From Pedobacter sp. SYSU D00535 (lineage in GTDB: Bacteria; Bacteroidota; Bacteroidia; Sphingobacteriales; Sphingobacteriaceae): a DNA stretch of 64,000 nucleotides. Below, piece after piece: positions 8,678 to 17,443 of this stretch (its first letter is position 1; each line of letters opens with the position of its first letter). The notes under the pieces were generated by a model, which saw nothing but the letters and a program-made list of their open reading frames with translations, searched no databases and was not told where the DNA came from. The stretch is taken from contig NZ_JAFEWD010000002.1 in NCBI RefSeq assembly GCF_017355855.1, positions 620,001 through 684,000 of the forward strand, in the 5' to 3' direction. The translations under genes and the position numbers were made by a program.

Positions 8678-10078
8678 TTATGCTACAAGTGGTAGCCTAA
8701 ACCAGAAAGTGCTTCCTTTACCTACTTCGCTATCTGCACCAATTTCCCCATTATGACTTTTGATAATTTCTTTGCAGATGAAAAGTCCTAGTCCCAAGCC
8801 CTGAACAGAGTGTTTGGTCTCGTCTATCCGATAGAAGCGATCGAACAAGAGCGGAATTTTATCCTCACCGATTCCGTGGCCAAAATCCTTCACGCACACT
8901 TTAATATATCCTTCCTCAACTAATGAATAGATATGAATAGCGTCTGACTCCTGAGAGTATTTTGCAGCGTTGGACAGGAAATTCTCGAACACCTGATAAA
9001 TCCTGTTGGGATCTGCTTCTACATAGCCGTCTGCCAGCTGCTCAATAACCAACTTTTGTTGCGAGACCTGATTTTTTTCCTCCACCACTTCCTTGATTAA
9101 CTCATTAAGCTGGAACTGCTTCATGTTCAGCATCAGCTTACCGCTGTGAATCTTGGTAACGTCTAGTAGGTCTTTCACCAGATCGGTGAGCCGATTGACA
9201 TGCTTATTTGCGTTTACCACAAAAGGATGTATTTGTTGTTGACCCGGAGAGTTTTTCGCAAGACGTTCCAAAATTTGAAGAGATGCCTTCATACTCGTTA
9301 AAGGAGTTTTAAGTTCGTGAGAAGCGATACTTAAAAACTCGTCTTTCGCTTGGTTTTGGGCAATTACCAGAGCCTTCGACTCCACCAACTGTTTGAAAGC
9401 TTTCCGGGCATACAATCCCGCGCTGATTAGAATCAACAAAATGAAGAAGATATTAATAAAAAGCAACCAATAGCTGATAATCCTTGATGCTTCGCCTAGT
9501 ATCGTTGAGAAAGCCTGTTGATTGTTCGATAGACGCCTGTTGATTGTTGAGACGTTAATTTTCAATGCCGCCTGCACTCCGGGTTCTATCGCCCGATTTT
9601 TATAACCGTAAATGAAGGCTCCTATTTTGTCCAGCTCGCCTACGTCTACGTCCGCTGCAGTCCATTTAGCTATTGCCTTTTCAAAATAGGGCATATGCTG
9701 GAAGGTTCGAAACAGCCAAATCATGTTGTGTAAATCGTCGGGATGATTTCTGCCTTGCAGCAGTCCGCGTCGGATCTGTTCTTCATCGGCCCCCTGCTGC
9801 ATACCTACTCTCGCTAAGCTATCCCCAATGGGAACGGCTAGGTAGTGCTTAAACTCTTCATAACTTTTGATATCCGATGTTTGAATATAGTCGATAAGAT
9901 ATCTGGTCGCGTCTTTTTGAGCTTTTGAATAATGAGATTCTTTATTCACATAGGCCCGGATAGAAGAAAGTATTTTTATCGAGTAGTAGTTTAGGCTGAT
10001 GATTATCCCTGACGAGAACAGAATGATTCCAGCAATGATCAAGATAGATCTTCGTTGATTGTCATTGGAGTTGTTCAT
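8678..10078 (-). CDS. membrane sensor histidine kinase
   Basis: A 466-residue kinase. TM1 is near the N-terminus (about 12-34), followed by a periplasmic sensor region of about 165 residues that I do not recognise, TM2 (about 203-225) and a short linker without HAMP. Then come HisKA with the phospho-acceptor in SIASHELKTPL (about H254) and HATPase_c with N box FENFLSNAAKYS, G1 VKDFGHGIGED, F box FDRFYR and G2 GLGLGLF. All catalytic boxes are intact. No response regulator gene is adjacent (orphan kinase). It is transcribed alone and diverges from the dehydrogenase gene at 10244. Confidence 0.92.
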   Translation of the reverse strand: MNNSNDNQRRSILIIAGIILFSSGIIISLNYYSIKILSSIRAYVNKESHYSKAQKDATRYLIDYIQTSDIKSYEEFKHYLAVPIGDSLARVGMQQGADEEQIRRGLLQGRNHPDDLHNMIWLFRTFQHMPYFEKAIAKWTAADVDVGELDKIGAFIYGYKNRAIEPGVQAALKINVSTINRRLSNNQQAFSTILGEASRIISYWLLFINIFFILLILISAGLYARKAFKQLVESKALVIAQNQAKDEFLSIASHELKTPLTSMKASLQILERLAKNSPGQQQIHPFVVNANKHVNRLTDLVKDLLDVTKIHSGKLMLNMKQFQLNELIKEVVEEKNQVSQQKLVIEQLADGYVEADPNRIYQVFENFLSNAAKYSQESDAIHIYSLVEEGYIKVCVKDFGHGIGEDKIPLLFDRFYRIDETKHSVQGLGLGLFICKEIIKSHNGEIGADSEVGKGSTFWFRLPLVA

Positions 10079-10216
10079 AGTAGGACGTTTGATTGGTTAT
10101 TGGATCCAAATTAGATGTTATACGAGGGATGGTACTTAAGTGTTGCAACAACAGAACATTTTGTCACCGGGCGGCCTTTCTGCTCCAATAATACTCCCAA
10201 TTACTCCCAGTATTTT

Positions 10217-10224
10217 TAGATTTG
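10217..10224 (+). promoter_or_regulatory. -7 box of the D-2-hydroxyacid dehydrogenase gene
   Basis: TAGATTTG is a perfect TAnnTTTG, 19 bases before the ATG. Just upstream, the direct repeats TACTCCCA (10192-10199 region and again 11 bases on) lie where a -33 element or operator would be expected. Confidence 0.5.
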
Positions 10225-10243
10225 CGAGTATAAAGACTGGCAT

Positions 10244-11191
10244 ATGAAAATTGTAGCTACAGATGGATTTGCTCTGAATCCCGGCGATCTAAATTGGGAG
10301 TCAATTGCTCGCCTTGGCGATCTTACAATATTTGATCGGACAACAACGGATGAGATTGTAGAACGATGCGCCCAGGCTGATATCATACTCACTAATAAAG
10401 TGGCATTTTCGAGAGAAACGTTGGAGAAACTCCCGAACCTAAGGTGCATTTGCGTGCTTGCCACCGGCTACAATATTATTGATACCCATGCGGCAAGAGA
10501 AAGGGGTGTAGTTGTTTGCAATGTTCCTGACTACAGCTCTGCTTCTGTTGCACAGCATACATTTGCGTTCATACTTGAACTGGCTAATCAGATCGGTCTG
10601 CATTCTCAATCGGTTCGTAACGGCGACTGGGTGAACTGCAAGGACTTTAGCTACGCGTTAACTCCGCTAATAGAATTACAGGGAAAGTCTTTGGGATTGG
10701 TAGGATTCGGAAATATTGGAAGGAAAACGGCTCAGATAGGGAAGGCTTTTGGGATGAATGTGAAGTATTTTACACCAAGCGAAAAGGAAACCGACTTAGC
10801 AGATTACCTAAGTTTGGAAGAACTCTTTAGCAGCTGCGACTTTGTATCCTTGCACTTACCCCTAAAACCAGACAATCAACAATTCGTCAACCGGGAGTTG
10901 CTCGGCATGATGAAAAATACGGCTTTTTTAATTAATACTTCCCGTGGGCAGCTTATTCATGAGCAGGATCTGGCTGACGCCCTGAATGCCGGAACTATTG
11001 CCGGTGCCGCGCTTGACGTTCTCTCCGTTGAGCCGCCTCCTGCCAGCAATCCTTTGCTTAATGCAAAGAACTGCATATTAAGCCCACATAATGCCTGGAT
11101 GAGCCGGGAAGCACGAGAGCGGATTATGAGTATTACCGAGGGAAATATCCGGGCGTTTATGGAGAATAAGCCAATAAACGTAGTCAATTAA
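10244..11191 (+). CDS. D-2-hydroxyacid dehydrogenase (glycerate dehydrogenase/hydroxypyruvate reductase-like)
   Basis: A 315-residue NAD-dependent dehydrogenase of the D-isomer 2-hydroxyacid family. The Rossmann motif is GFGNIG (about 153-158). The catalytic triad is complete: Arg in NTSRGQ (R234), Glu in SVEPPP (E263) and His in SPHNAW (H282). The SPHNAW motif and length are closest to HprA/glycerate dehydrogenases, which interconvert hydroxypyruvate and D-glycerate, but substrate specificity cannot be settled. It is a single gene with its own -7 box, convergent with the M28 peptidase gene. Confidence 0.88.
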   Translation: MKIVATDGFALNPGDLNWESIARLGDLTIFDRTTTDEIVERCAQADIILTNKVAFSRETLEKLPNLRCICVLATGYNIIDTHAARERGVVVCNVPDYSSASVAQHTFAFILELANQIGLHSQSVRNGDWVNCKDFSYALTPLIELQGKSLGLVGFGNIGRKTAQIGKAFGMNVKYFTPSEKETDLADYLSLEELFSSCDFVSLHLPLKPDNQQFVNRELLGMMKNTAFLINTSRGQLIHEQDLADALNAGTIAGAALDVLSVEPPPASNPLLNAKNCILSPHNAWMSREARERIMSITEGNIRAFMENKPINVVN

Positions 11192-11277
11192 AGGCAGGGA
11201 AGGGGCGAAAGAGCTGCCAGCTCCTGCCGATTCTCATCCACAAGCAGCTAAACATTATGCCTTTAGCGTTCCCAGTC

Positions 11278-12429
11278 TTATTTACTGTTCATCAATTTGT
11301 TGTTATAGTCGCGAATTAACCTGAACAGGTTATCATAGGAACTAAGTGGAAGCGTTTTGGCAACGTCGTAGACATCATGGTAGGCTTTAATGCCTCCCAT
11401 GGTATAGATGAAGAAAGCCGGCACTTTTTTTTCTGAAAACCAATAGTGGTCACTGTTCGCTGCTTTGCCTCTTGGGTTCACCTGGTTTAGATAGTTGTGC
11501 TCGTCGTTTATTTTCCTAATCAGGTCAAACTCCTGTTTAAATTCTGTTGCGTTCACTACTGTAATGCCCTCATCTCCGGTGCCTGTCAAATCAAGGTTGA
11601 TCAGGAATCGGATTCGGGACAAGTCTACAAGCGGATTGTCAGTGAAATATTTCGAACCCAGGAGACCTGCCTCTTCCGCGGAGAAAAGGATAAAACCGAT
11701 AGAGTAAGCCGGGCGATGATTAGTATAATAGCGGGCCAGGTCAAGAAGAAGGGCCACGCCGCTAGCGTTATCGTTTGCTCCGGGAAAATAAACCTCTTGG
11801 CCCATGCCACCAAGGTGATCGTAGTGAGCGGTGATAAAGATGATGGAGTCAGGAAGTTGTGTGCCTTTTACAATTCCGGAGACATTTGCGGCTTTGAAGT
11901 TCGGAATGAAACGGTTGTCAATTTCGACTTTGATATTTTCAGGCGTAGACTTAATCGCCTTTTTATCGATGTGGATGGAGGTGAAGTCCGCAACTTCCCG
12001 TGCTACCGACCAGGTCAGCTTGTTTTCCAATGTAACCAGGATTCTATTAGCAGGATCTACATAATTAAGACTGTCCTTCTTTACTAATTTACCCTTCGCT
12101 TCTGTGCCTCGACTTGCGGGTCCAACTATAAAATCATATCCGGGCTTCAATTTTATACCGTTTATCTCCAACTTCATATCCTCAGGGAAGGTATTTACGG
12201 ATAGCTCATACTCCTGAAAGAAACTCTTCCCATCGAGCGGCTTTACCCCGTAGGAAGCAAGCTCTTTAGCAAGGAAAAGGGCTGCCTTTTTCATCCCATT
12301 CTTCGTGTATCCACGACCCCAGAAGTAAGGGGATGTGAGCGTGTCGATGGTTTTAATGGCAAAGCTACGATCTTGTCCGTAGCCGGCAGTCGTAAGGAGC
12401 AGCAGGATTATGATGGTGAAAGGTTTCAT
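11278..12429 (-). CDS. secreted M28 family zinc aminopeptidase
   Basis: A 383-residue protein with a Sec signal peptide (residues 1-18, ending TTAGYGQ). The M28 zinc ligands are visible in order: HYDHLG (His), GANDNASG (Asp), SAEEAGLLG (catalytic Glu and ligand Glu), an Asp in NLDLTGTGD, and the final His in SDHYWF. Family enzymes remove N-terminal amino acids from peptides in the periplasm or outside the cell. An inserted PA-like segment precedes the peptidase domain. It diverges from the GNAT gene; the shared intergenic region is about 90 bases. Confidence 0.9.
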   Translation of the reverse strand: MKPFTIIILLLLTTAGYGQDRSFAIKTIDTLTSPYFWGRGYTKNGMKKAALFLAKELASYGVKPLDGKSFFQEYELSVNTFPEDMKLEINGIKLKPGYDFIVGPASRGTEAKGKLVKKDSLNYVDPANRILVTLENKLTWSVAREVADFTSIHIDKKAIKSTPENIKVEIDNRFIPNFKAANVSGIVKGTQLPDSIIFITAHYDHLGGMGQEVYFPGANDNASGVALLLDLARYYTNHRPAYSIGFILFSAEEAGLLGSKYFTDNPLVDLSRIRFLINLDLTGTGDEGITVVNATEFKQEFDLIRKINDEHNYLNQVNPRGKAANSDHYWFSEKKVPAFFIYTMGGIKAYHDVYDVAKTLPLSSYDNLFRLIRDYNNKLMNSK

Positions 12430-12496
12430 GCGTGTGTCTTTTACTGAGCTTCTTCCAAAAATAGGACTTAGGATTGGAGTTATTAAATTATAAACA

Positions 12497-12504
12497 TAGC
12501 TTTG
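12497..12504 (+). promoter_or_regulatory. -7 box of the GNAT gene
   Basis: TAGCTTTG, a perfect TAnnTTTG, ends 18 bases before the ATG at 12523. It overlaps an in-frame TTG at 12502, which argues that the ATG and not the TTG is the start codon. Confidence 0.55.
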
Positions 12505-12522
12505 GATAAACTAAACCTATCT

Positions 12523-13323
12523 ATGCAAGTTGAAGAAATAACGACCGCCGATATAGGACTTCTTCCAGAGTTGCAACCAGATGGCTGGCCGGACATCACA
12601 CCTCATTTCAGATTTTATGTCTCGCAGTCGTTCTGCAATCCCCTTAAGTTTTCCATATTCGGAAAAATTGTTGGAACCGGAGCTATTATTTTTCATCGGA
12701 ACAGTGCTTGGTTGGGGCATATCCTGGTTCATAAAGATTACCGGAACCGCGGAATTGGAGCATTGATAACAGAAACATTGGTTGACAGAGTACGGCAAAG
12801 TGGCAGGGAGAAAATATCACTGATTGCCGCTCCTATGGGAGAGCCGATCTATCGAAAGTTGGGATTCGAGCGGGAGCTGGAGTATTATTTTTTTCGCAAT
12901 GTTGATTTTATAGCGAGGTCAGTAGCCGAGCCCCGTATTCAAGAGTATTCTGCTGCCTACTTCGATCAACTACTTTCCCTTGATCGGGAGGCGACGGGGG
13001 AAGATCGCTCTGTACTGCTTCGAGAGTTTCTCGAAGAAGCGAAAGTGTTTGTAGATCACGGGGTGTTAAGGGGTTTTTATTTACCTGCTTTGTCCGAAGG
13101 ATTGGTCGTAGCGAAAGATACAGAAGCAGGACTTAAGTTGATGGAATTGCGGCTGTGCAATGTACAAGTTGCTGTGATGCCCGACACCAATATCGCAGCT
13201 GCAGATTTCCTGCTGAAGAATGATTTTAAGTTGGTCCAGCAAGGATGGCGGATGCGTTTGGGAAAGCAGCTTTCCTACGACTCCCGACTAATTTTCAACC
13301 GAATTGGTGGCAACATGGGTTAG
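12523..13323 (+). CDS. GNAT family N-acetyltransferase
   Basis: A 266-residue protein. The N-terminal half (about 1-135) is a GNAT domain with the acetyl-CoA motif A region ILVHKDYRNRGIGALI (R/Q-x-x-G-x-G/A). A second, degenerate GNAT-like domain occupies about 140-266. The acyl acceptor is unknown. I choose the ATG at 12523 because the -7 box covers the alternative TTG. The stop codon abuts the stop of the converging polyprenyl synthetase gene. Confidence 0.82.
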   Translation: MQVEEITTADIGLLPELQPDGWPDITPHFRFYVSQSFCNPLKFSIFGKIVGTGAIIFHRNSAWLGHILVHKDYRNRGIGALITETLVDRVRQSGREKISLIAAPMGEPIYRKLGFERELEYYFFRNVDFIARSVAEPRIQEYSAAYFDQLLSLDREATGEDRSVLLREFLEEAKVFVDHGVLRGFYLPALSEGLVVAKDTEAGLKLMELRLCNVQVAVMPDTNIAAADFLLKNDFKLVQQGWRMRLGKQLSYDSRLIFNRIGGNMG

Positions 13324-14298
13324 CTAATTCTCCCTAACCAACAGCTCCTCTGCAAACTTTCTTAAGGCCTGTTTTTTATCTGAACTTGCCGAAATCTTCT
13401 CCAATGCGGATAAAGCTTTTTCTGCAAAGCTGTTCATCTGCTCTTCCGCGAGCTGCCGTACTCCAAGCCGGTTATAAAGGTCTGTAACTGCTGCTACCTT
13501 AGCCTGAGGGTCAGGATTTTCGGCATTAATCCAGTAATGCAATTCTTCTTCTTCCAGGTTCTCAGCTAGTTCGAGGGCCTTGATCAGCAGAAAAGTCTTT
13601 TTGTTGGCGAGGATATCTCCGCCTACCTGCTTGCCGAACTTTTCGGGATCACCAAATACATCTAGAATATCATCCTGCAGTTGAAAAGCAAGGCCAAGGC
13701 TTTCGCCGAACTGGTAAAGATTGTCAGCATCTCCTTCTGAAGCATGTCCAATCAGAGCTCCTATTTTTAAACTTCCACCAAGTAGCACTGCAGTTTTCAA
13801 GCGTATCATGTGGAGGTATTCGGCGACACTTACATTATCTATGGCTTCAAAGTTCATGTCTATTTGCTGTCCTTCACAAACCCCCGTAGCTGTCTCATTA
13901 AATATCTGTAAAACCTTTCTCAGGATTGAATCCTCTACCTTCATGATCAGTTCGTAGGCCTTCACCAGCATTACGTCTCCGGATAAAATAGCAATACTGT
14001 CATTCCATTTTTCATGCACGGTAGCCTTTCCTCTGCGAAGAGGAGCTTTGTCCATAATATCGTCATGTAAGAGCGTGAAGTTGTGAAATACTTCTATACC
14101 CACTGCTGGTTCAATCGCTTTCAACACGCTACCTTCAAATAGATCACAGGCCATCAAAAGGAGAGCAGGGCGTAATCTTTTGCCTCCAAGCGACATTATG
14201 TACCTAATAGGTTCGTAAAGGTCAGACGGATGCTGCGGGTACTTCTTTTCTGCAATTTGTTTATTAATCAGATCCTGAAGTTGGGCGATTGAGTACAT
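13324..14298 (-). CDS. trans-isoprenyl (polyprenyl) diphosphate synthase
   Basis: A 324-residue all-helical isoprenyl diphosphate synthase that condenses isopentenyl diphosphate with an allylic diphosphate. The first Asp-rich motif is DDIMD within LLHDDIMDKAPLRRG (about 84-98), and the second is LQDDILDVFGD (about 207-217). GGKRLRP near residue 34 binds IPP. In Bacteroidota this type makes geranylgeranyl/octaprenyl-length products for quinones or cell envelope; chain length cannot be read reliably here. A one-mismatch -7 box TACCTTCG (14325-14332, minus) lies 26 bases upstream. Confidence 0.92.
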   Translation of the reverse strand: MYSIAQLQDLINKQIAEKKYPQHPSDLYEPIRYIMSLGGKRLRPALLLMACDLFEGSVLKAIEPAVGIEVFHNFTLLHDDIMDKAPLRRGKATVHEKWNDSIAILSGDVMLVKAYELIMKVEDSILRKVLQIFNETATGVCEGQQIDMNFEAIDNVSVAEYLHMIRLKTAVLLGGSLKIGALIGHASEGDADNLYQFGESLGLAFQLQDDILDVFGDPEKFGKQVGGDILANKKTFLLIKALELAENLEEEELHYWINAENPDPQAKVAAVTDLYNRLGVRQLAEEQMNSFAEKALSALEKISASSDKKQALRKFAEELLVREN

Positions 14299-14392
14299 GG
14301 CTGATGTTTTTGTCCGAATTTGGGCGAAGGTAAAATTTTTTTTCGAGTTGGGATATTTACGATGCTTACGATGAAGAAAGCACTTATAACCA

Positions 14393-14431
14393 TTTAACAG
14401 GCCGTAGCGGCTATACGAGCGACCTGTTAAA
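14393..14431 (-). terminator. terminator of rnr
   Basis: A perfect 9-bp inverted repeat TTTAACAGG / CCTGTTAAA encloses a small inner hairpin about 20 bases downstream of the RNase R stop codon. It separates rnr from the polyprenyl synthetase gene. Confidence 0.6.
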
Positions 14432-14452
14432 CAAAAATATCAAAGGATTGTC

Positions 14453-16615
14453 TTAAAAATTCCACTCGTCTTTGGTGACAGCTTGCTCCTGCACCAGGGT
14501 GAAATCGATCTGACGCTTGCCAAGATCTACCTTCTTGACGCGAATTTTAACTTCATCGCCCAGCTGGTATTTTTTCTTCTTCCGTTGCCCTATGATACAA
14601 TAGTTTTTTTCGTCCAGGACATAGAAATCGTCTGTGATATCCTTCAGTCTTACCATTCCCTCGCATTTGTTTTCGATGATCTCTACATACATTCCCCATT
14701 CGGTAACTCCGGATATAATGCCGTTGAATTCTTCTCCGAGGTTTTCCTCCAGGTATTCGGCCTGTTTATATTTTACAGAAGCCCGTTCTGCATCTGCCGC
14801 TTTTTTCTCCATTTGAGATGAGTGGAGGCAAAGCTTTTCGTAATGCTCTTCGTTTACCGATGGGCCCTCATGCAGGTAGTGTTCCAACAGACGGTGGGCC
14901 ATCACATCCGGATACCGACGGATAGGAGAGGTAAAGTGAGTGTAAAAATCAAAGGCAAGCCCGTAATGGCTCGACTTTTTAGTAGTATAAATTGCTTTCG
15001 CCATGGATCGAATGGCTAGCTGCGTCAATACGTTTTGCTCTTTTTTGCCCTCCACGTCTTCCATCAAATGGTTGAGGGAGCGGGCTATTTCTTTATCAGA
15101 CTTGGTGTTGATCTTATAACCGAACCGCGATGCAAAAGCTGCGAAGTTCACCAACGTGGTTTCATTCGGAGCGTCGTGAGAACGGTAGACGAAGGTCAGC
15201 TTCTTCTTTCCTTTTCCTTTCTTCGCAATAAATTCTGCCACTTTTCGGTTCGCCAGAAGCATGAAATCTTCGATCAGCTTGTGGGCATCTTTACGTTCCT
15301 TCACATATACCCCTAGCGGCTTACCATTCTCGTCCAGTTTGAATCGTACCTCCGTGGTTTCAAAACTGATTGCCCCATGCTTAAACTTTCTGTCGCGAAG
15401 CTTATAAGCCAGCTCATTAAGCAAAGTGATTTCCTGTGCGTACTCCTGAGATTTTCCCTCGATTACTTCCTGAGCTTCCTCGTAAGAAAAGCGACGGTCG
15501 GAATGTATAATTGTCTTTCCAAACCACTGATCAACAACGTTAGCGTCTTTATCCAGCTCGAAAACAGCTGCGAAACAAAGTTTATCTTCATGAGGACGAA
15601 GAGAACAAACACCGTTCGACAGCCTCTCGGGCAACATCGGGATAACCCTGTCTACCAAATAAACCGAGGTTCCTCTCTCCAAAGCTTCCTTGTCGAGCAG
15701 AGAATCTGGTCGCACATAGTGAGTTACATCCGCTATATGCACGCCTACTTCATAGTTTCCGTTATCCAGGTATTTGAAGGATATCGCATCGTCAAAATCT
15801 TTCGCGTCAACAGGGTCAATGGTAAAGGTAAGCGTGTCTCTGAAATCGCGTCTTTTTTCTATTTCTTGCTCTAGGATCTCCAAAGGAATGGCATTTGCTT
15901 CTTCCTCTACCTCCTTAGGGAATTCCAGTGGGAAACCAAACTCAGCCAGAATAGCATTCATTTCGGTGTTGTGCTCACCTTGAGCGCCCAGTACTTTTAT
16001 AATTGCACCGACCGGATTTTTGGCATCCTCGGGCCAGTTTGTGATCCTGGCAATAGCTTTCTCACCGTGCTTCGCTCCGTTGAGGTCTTCAATGGGGATG
16101 AAAATGTCTTTGAGCATTTTTTTATCATCCGGAATGAAAAATGCAAAACGTTCTGATATCTTCACAATACCCGTGAACTCCATTTTTGCCCTTTCGGTGA
16201 TTTCGACAATCTCGCCCTCTTTATTTTTTCCGCGGCTGGTTCCGTAAACATAAACCCTCACTTTGTCTCCGTTGAGTGCAGTTTTTAGTTTTTTAGGAGC
16301 GATATAGATGTCTTTTTCAAATTCATCATCGGGAATTACAAAGGCAGAGCCGTCGGTGGTCATAGCCACCGTGCCGGTGATAATAGTTTTAAGCTCTTTA
16401 AGTTGGAATTTTCCCTTTTCAACTTGCTTGAATAATCCGTGTTTACTTTCATCTTCCAGTATTTCACGAATTATTTCTCGGGATTCAGGGTCTTTCAGGT
16501 TCAACTTTGCTGCAATCTGCTTATAGTTCATCGGCTGGTTGCCGCCTTTTTCGAAAATGTCGCTGATCAGTTGATTGAAGACCAATAATATATGAGATGC
16601 TTTCTTTTTAGCCAT
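14453..16615 (-). CDS. rnr: ribonuclease R
   Basis: A 720-residue 3'-5' exoribonuclease of the RNB family that degrades structured RNA. In order: an N-terminal winged-helix/OB region (about 1-65), cold-shock OB domains (about 70-220), the RNB catalytic domain with DPVDAKDFDDAIS (about 265-277, the metal-binding Asp cluster), and a C-terminal S1 domain (about 620-705). I start at the ATG of MAKKKASH (16615); an in-frame ATG seven codons upstream is less likely. The tail lacks the long basic extension of the E. coli enzyme. It is a single gene followed by its own hairpin. Confidence 0.95.
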   Translation of the reverse strand: MAKKKASHILLVFNQLISDIFEKGGNQPMNYKQIAAKLNLKDPESREIIREILEDESKHGLFKQVEKGKFQLKELKTIITGTVAMTTDGSAFVIPDDEFEKDIYIAPKKLKTALNGDKVRVYVYGTSRGKNKEGEIVEITERAKMEFTGIVKISERFAFFIPDDKKMLKDIFIPIEDLNGAKHGEKAIARITNWPEDAKNPVGAIIKVLGAQGEHNTEMNAILAEFGFPLEFPKEVEEEANAIPLEILEQEIEKRRDFRDTLTFTIDPVDAKDFDDAISFKYLDNGNYEVGVHIADVTHYVRPDSLLDKEALERGTSVYLVDRVIPMLPERLSNGVCSLRPHEDKLCFAAVFELDKDANVVDQWFGKTIIHSDRRFSYEEAQEVIEGKSQEYAQEITLLNELAYKLRDRKFKHGAISFETTEVRFKLDENGKPLGVYVKERKDAHKLIEDFMLLANRKVAEFIAKKGKGKKKLTFVYRSHDAPNETTLVNFAAFASRFGYKINTKSDKEIARSLNHLMEDVEGKKEQNVLTQLAIRSMAKAIYTTKKSSHYGLAFDFYTHFTSPIRRYPDVMAHRLLEHYLHEGPSVNEEHYEKLCLHSSQMEKKAADAERASVKYKQAEYLEENLGEEFNGIISGVTEWGMYVEIIENKCEGMVRLKDITDDFYVLDEKNYCIIGQRKKKKYQLGDEVKIRVKKVDLGKRQIDFTLVQEQAVTKDEWNF

Positions 16616-16715
16616 AGTGTATTTAGTATTTTCCAAGCCCCTTTCCAGGGCTGCGGTTAGTAATAGTTGTTATCTTACGAATAACAGAAATATTTTTTAA
16701 TTGCTTTATTAGTTG

Positions 16716-17426
16716 TTAAACAATAGTTATTTGTTCCTCTCCGAGCAGTCCCATACCCTTGAACCGGAGCAGGAGTTGTGCAGTGGTAACAACATCCTTC
16801 TGGCAGTAGGTGATAATTCTCTCCAGGTTCTTTTCCTCCCAGTAGACGCGATGCACATCCGAGCCATCAATGTCGTCTTTTGGAGTGGGGATATTAAAGA
16901 TAGCAGCAAGCAGGTTAAGCGAAGTAAAATTTTTGTAGTCGCCGAATTTCCATAGATCCATCGTATCCAGATGGTTTACTTCCCAGGGTTTCTTGCCATG
17001 GATAAGTAATTGAGATGGAATGCAGAGCTGATTGATTAAAGTGCGGCGGCAGAGGTAGGGGAAATCGAATTCTTTCCCGTTGTGCGCGCAAAGTGTTAGT
17101 GAGGCGGGTTGTTTATCAAGCAGGGCAATAAAGTCGCCGAGCAGGGTGCATTCGTCGTGGCCAGCAAATGACTTTACCCGGAGCTGCAGCCGCCCTTCAT
17201 GTTTTGTGAAGATACCGACGGAGATGCACACGATTTTTCCAAATTCGGCCCAAATTCCAGCCCGCTGGTAGTACTCCGCGGCTGATTGGTCTGCAGATCG
17301 CAGCTTCATTGTCTTCTGATCCCAAAGTTCCTGGAATAACTCTGGCACCTCCCCGAAAGAGGGGTACTGCGGTACAGTTTCAATATCAAGCACCAGAATG
17401 TTTTGAAGTTCTGTGTTTTCGAGCAT
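16716..17426 (-). CDS. PolB-like 3'-5' exonuclease
   Basis: A 236-residue DEDDy-type exonuclease resembling the proofreading domain of family B polymerases without a polymerase. ExoI motif VLDIETVPQ (about 12-20) supplies the Asp-Glu pair; ExoII is CAHNGKEFDFPYL (about 110-122); ExoIII is YCQKDVVTTAQLL (about 201-213), in which the expected Tyr is followed by the Asp. A nuclease role in DNA metabolism is likely, but its partner is unknown. It sits 17 bases downstream of pbpC on the same strand and may belong to that transcript. Confidence 0.85.
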   Translation of the reverse strand: MLENTELQNILVLDIETVPQYPSFGEVPELFQELWDQKTMKLRSADQSAAEYYQRAGIWAEFGKIVCISVGIFTKHEGRLQLRVKSFAGHDECTLLGDFIALLDKQPASLTLCAHNGKEFDFPYLCRRTLINQLCIPSQLLIHGKKPWEVNHLDTMDLWKFGDYKNFTSLNLLAAIFNIPTPKDDIDGSDVHRVYWEEKNLERIITYCQKDVVTTAQLLLRFKGMGLLGEEQITIV

Positions 17427-17443
17427 GTGATAAGAAGAAAGTT

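Noticed and set aside
11497-12087. Long plus-strand frame across the M28 peptidase gene
   Set aside because: It is antisense to a gene with all M28 metal ligands intact and has no recognisable protein pattern.
15377-15874. Plus-strand frame within rnr
   Set aside because: It is antisense to the RNase R catalytic domain and its composition is that of a shadow frame.
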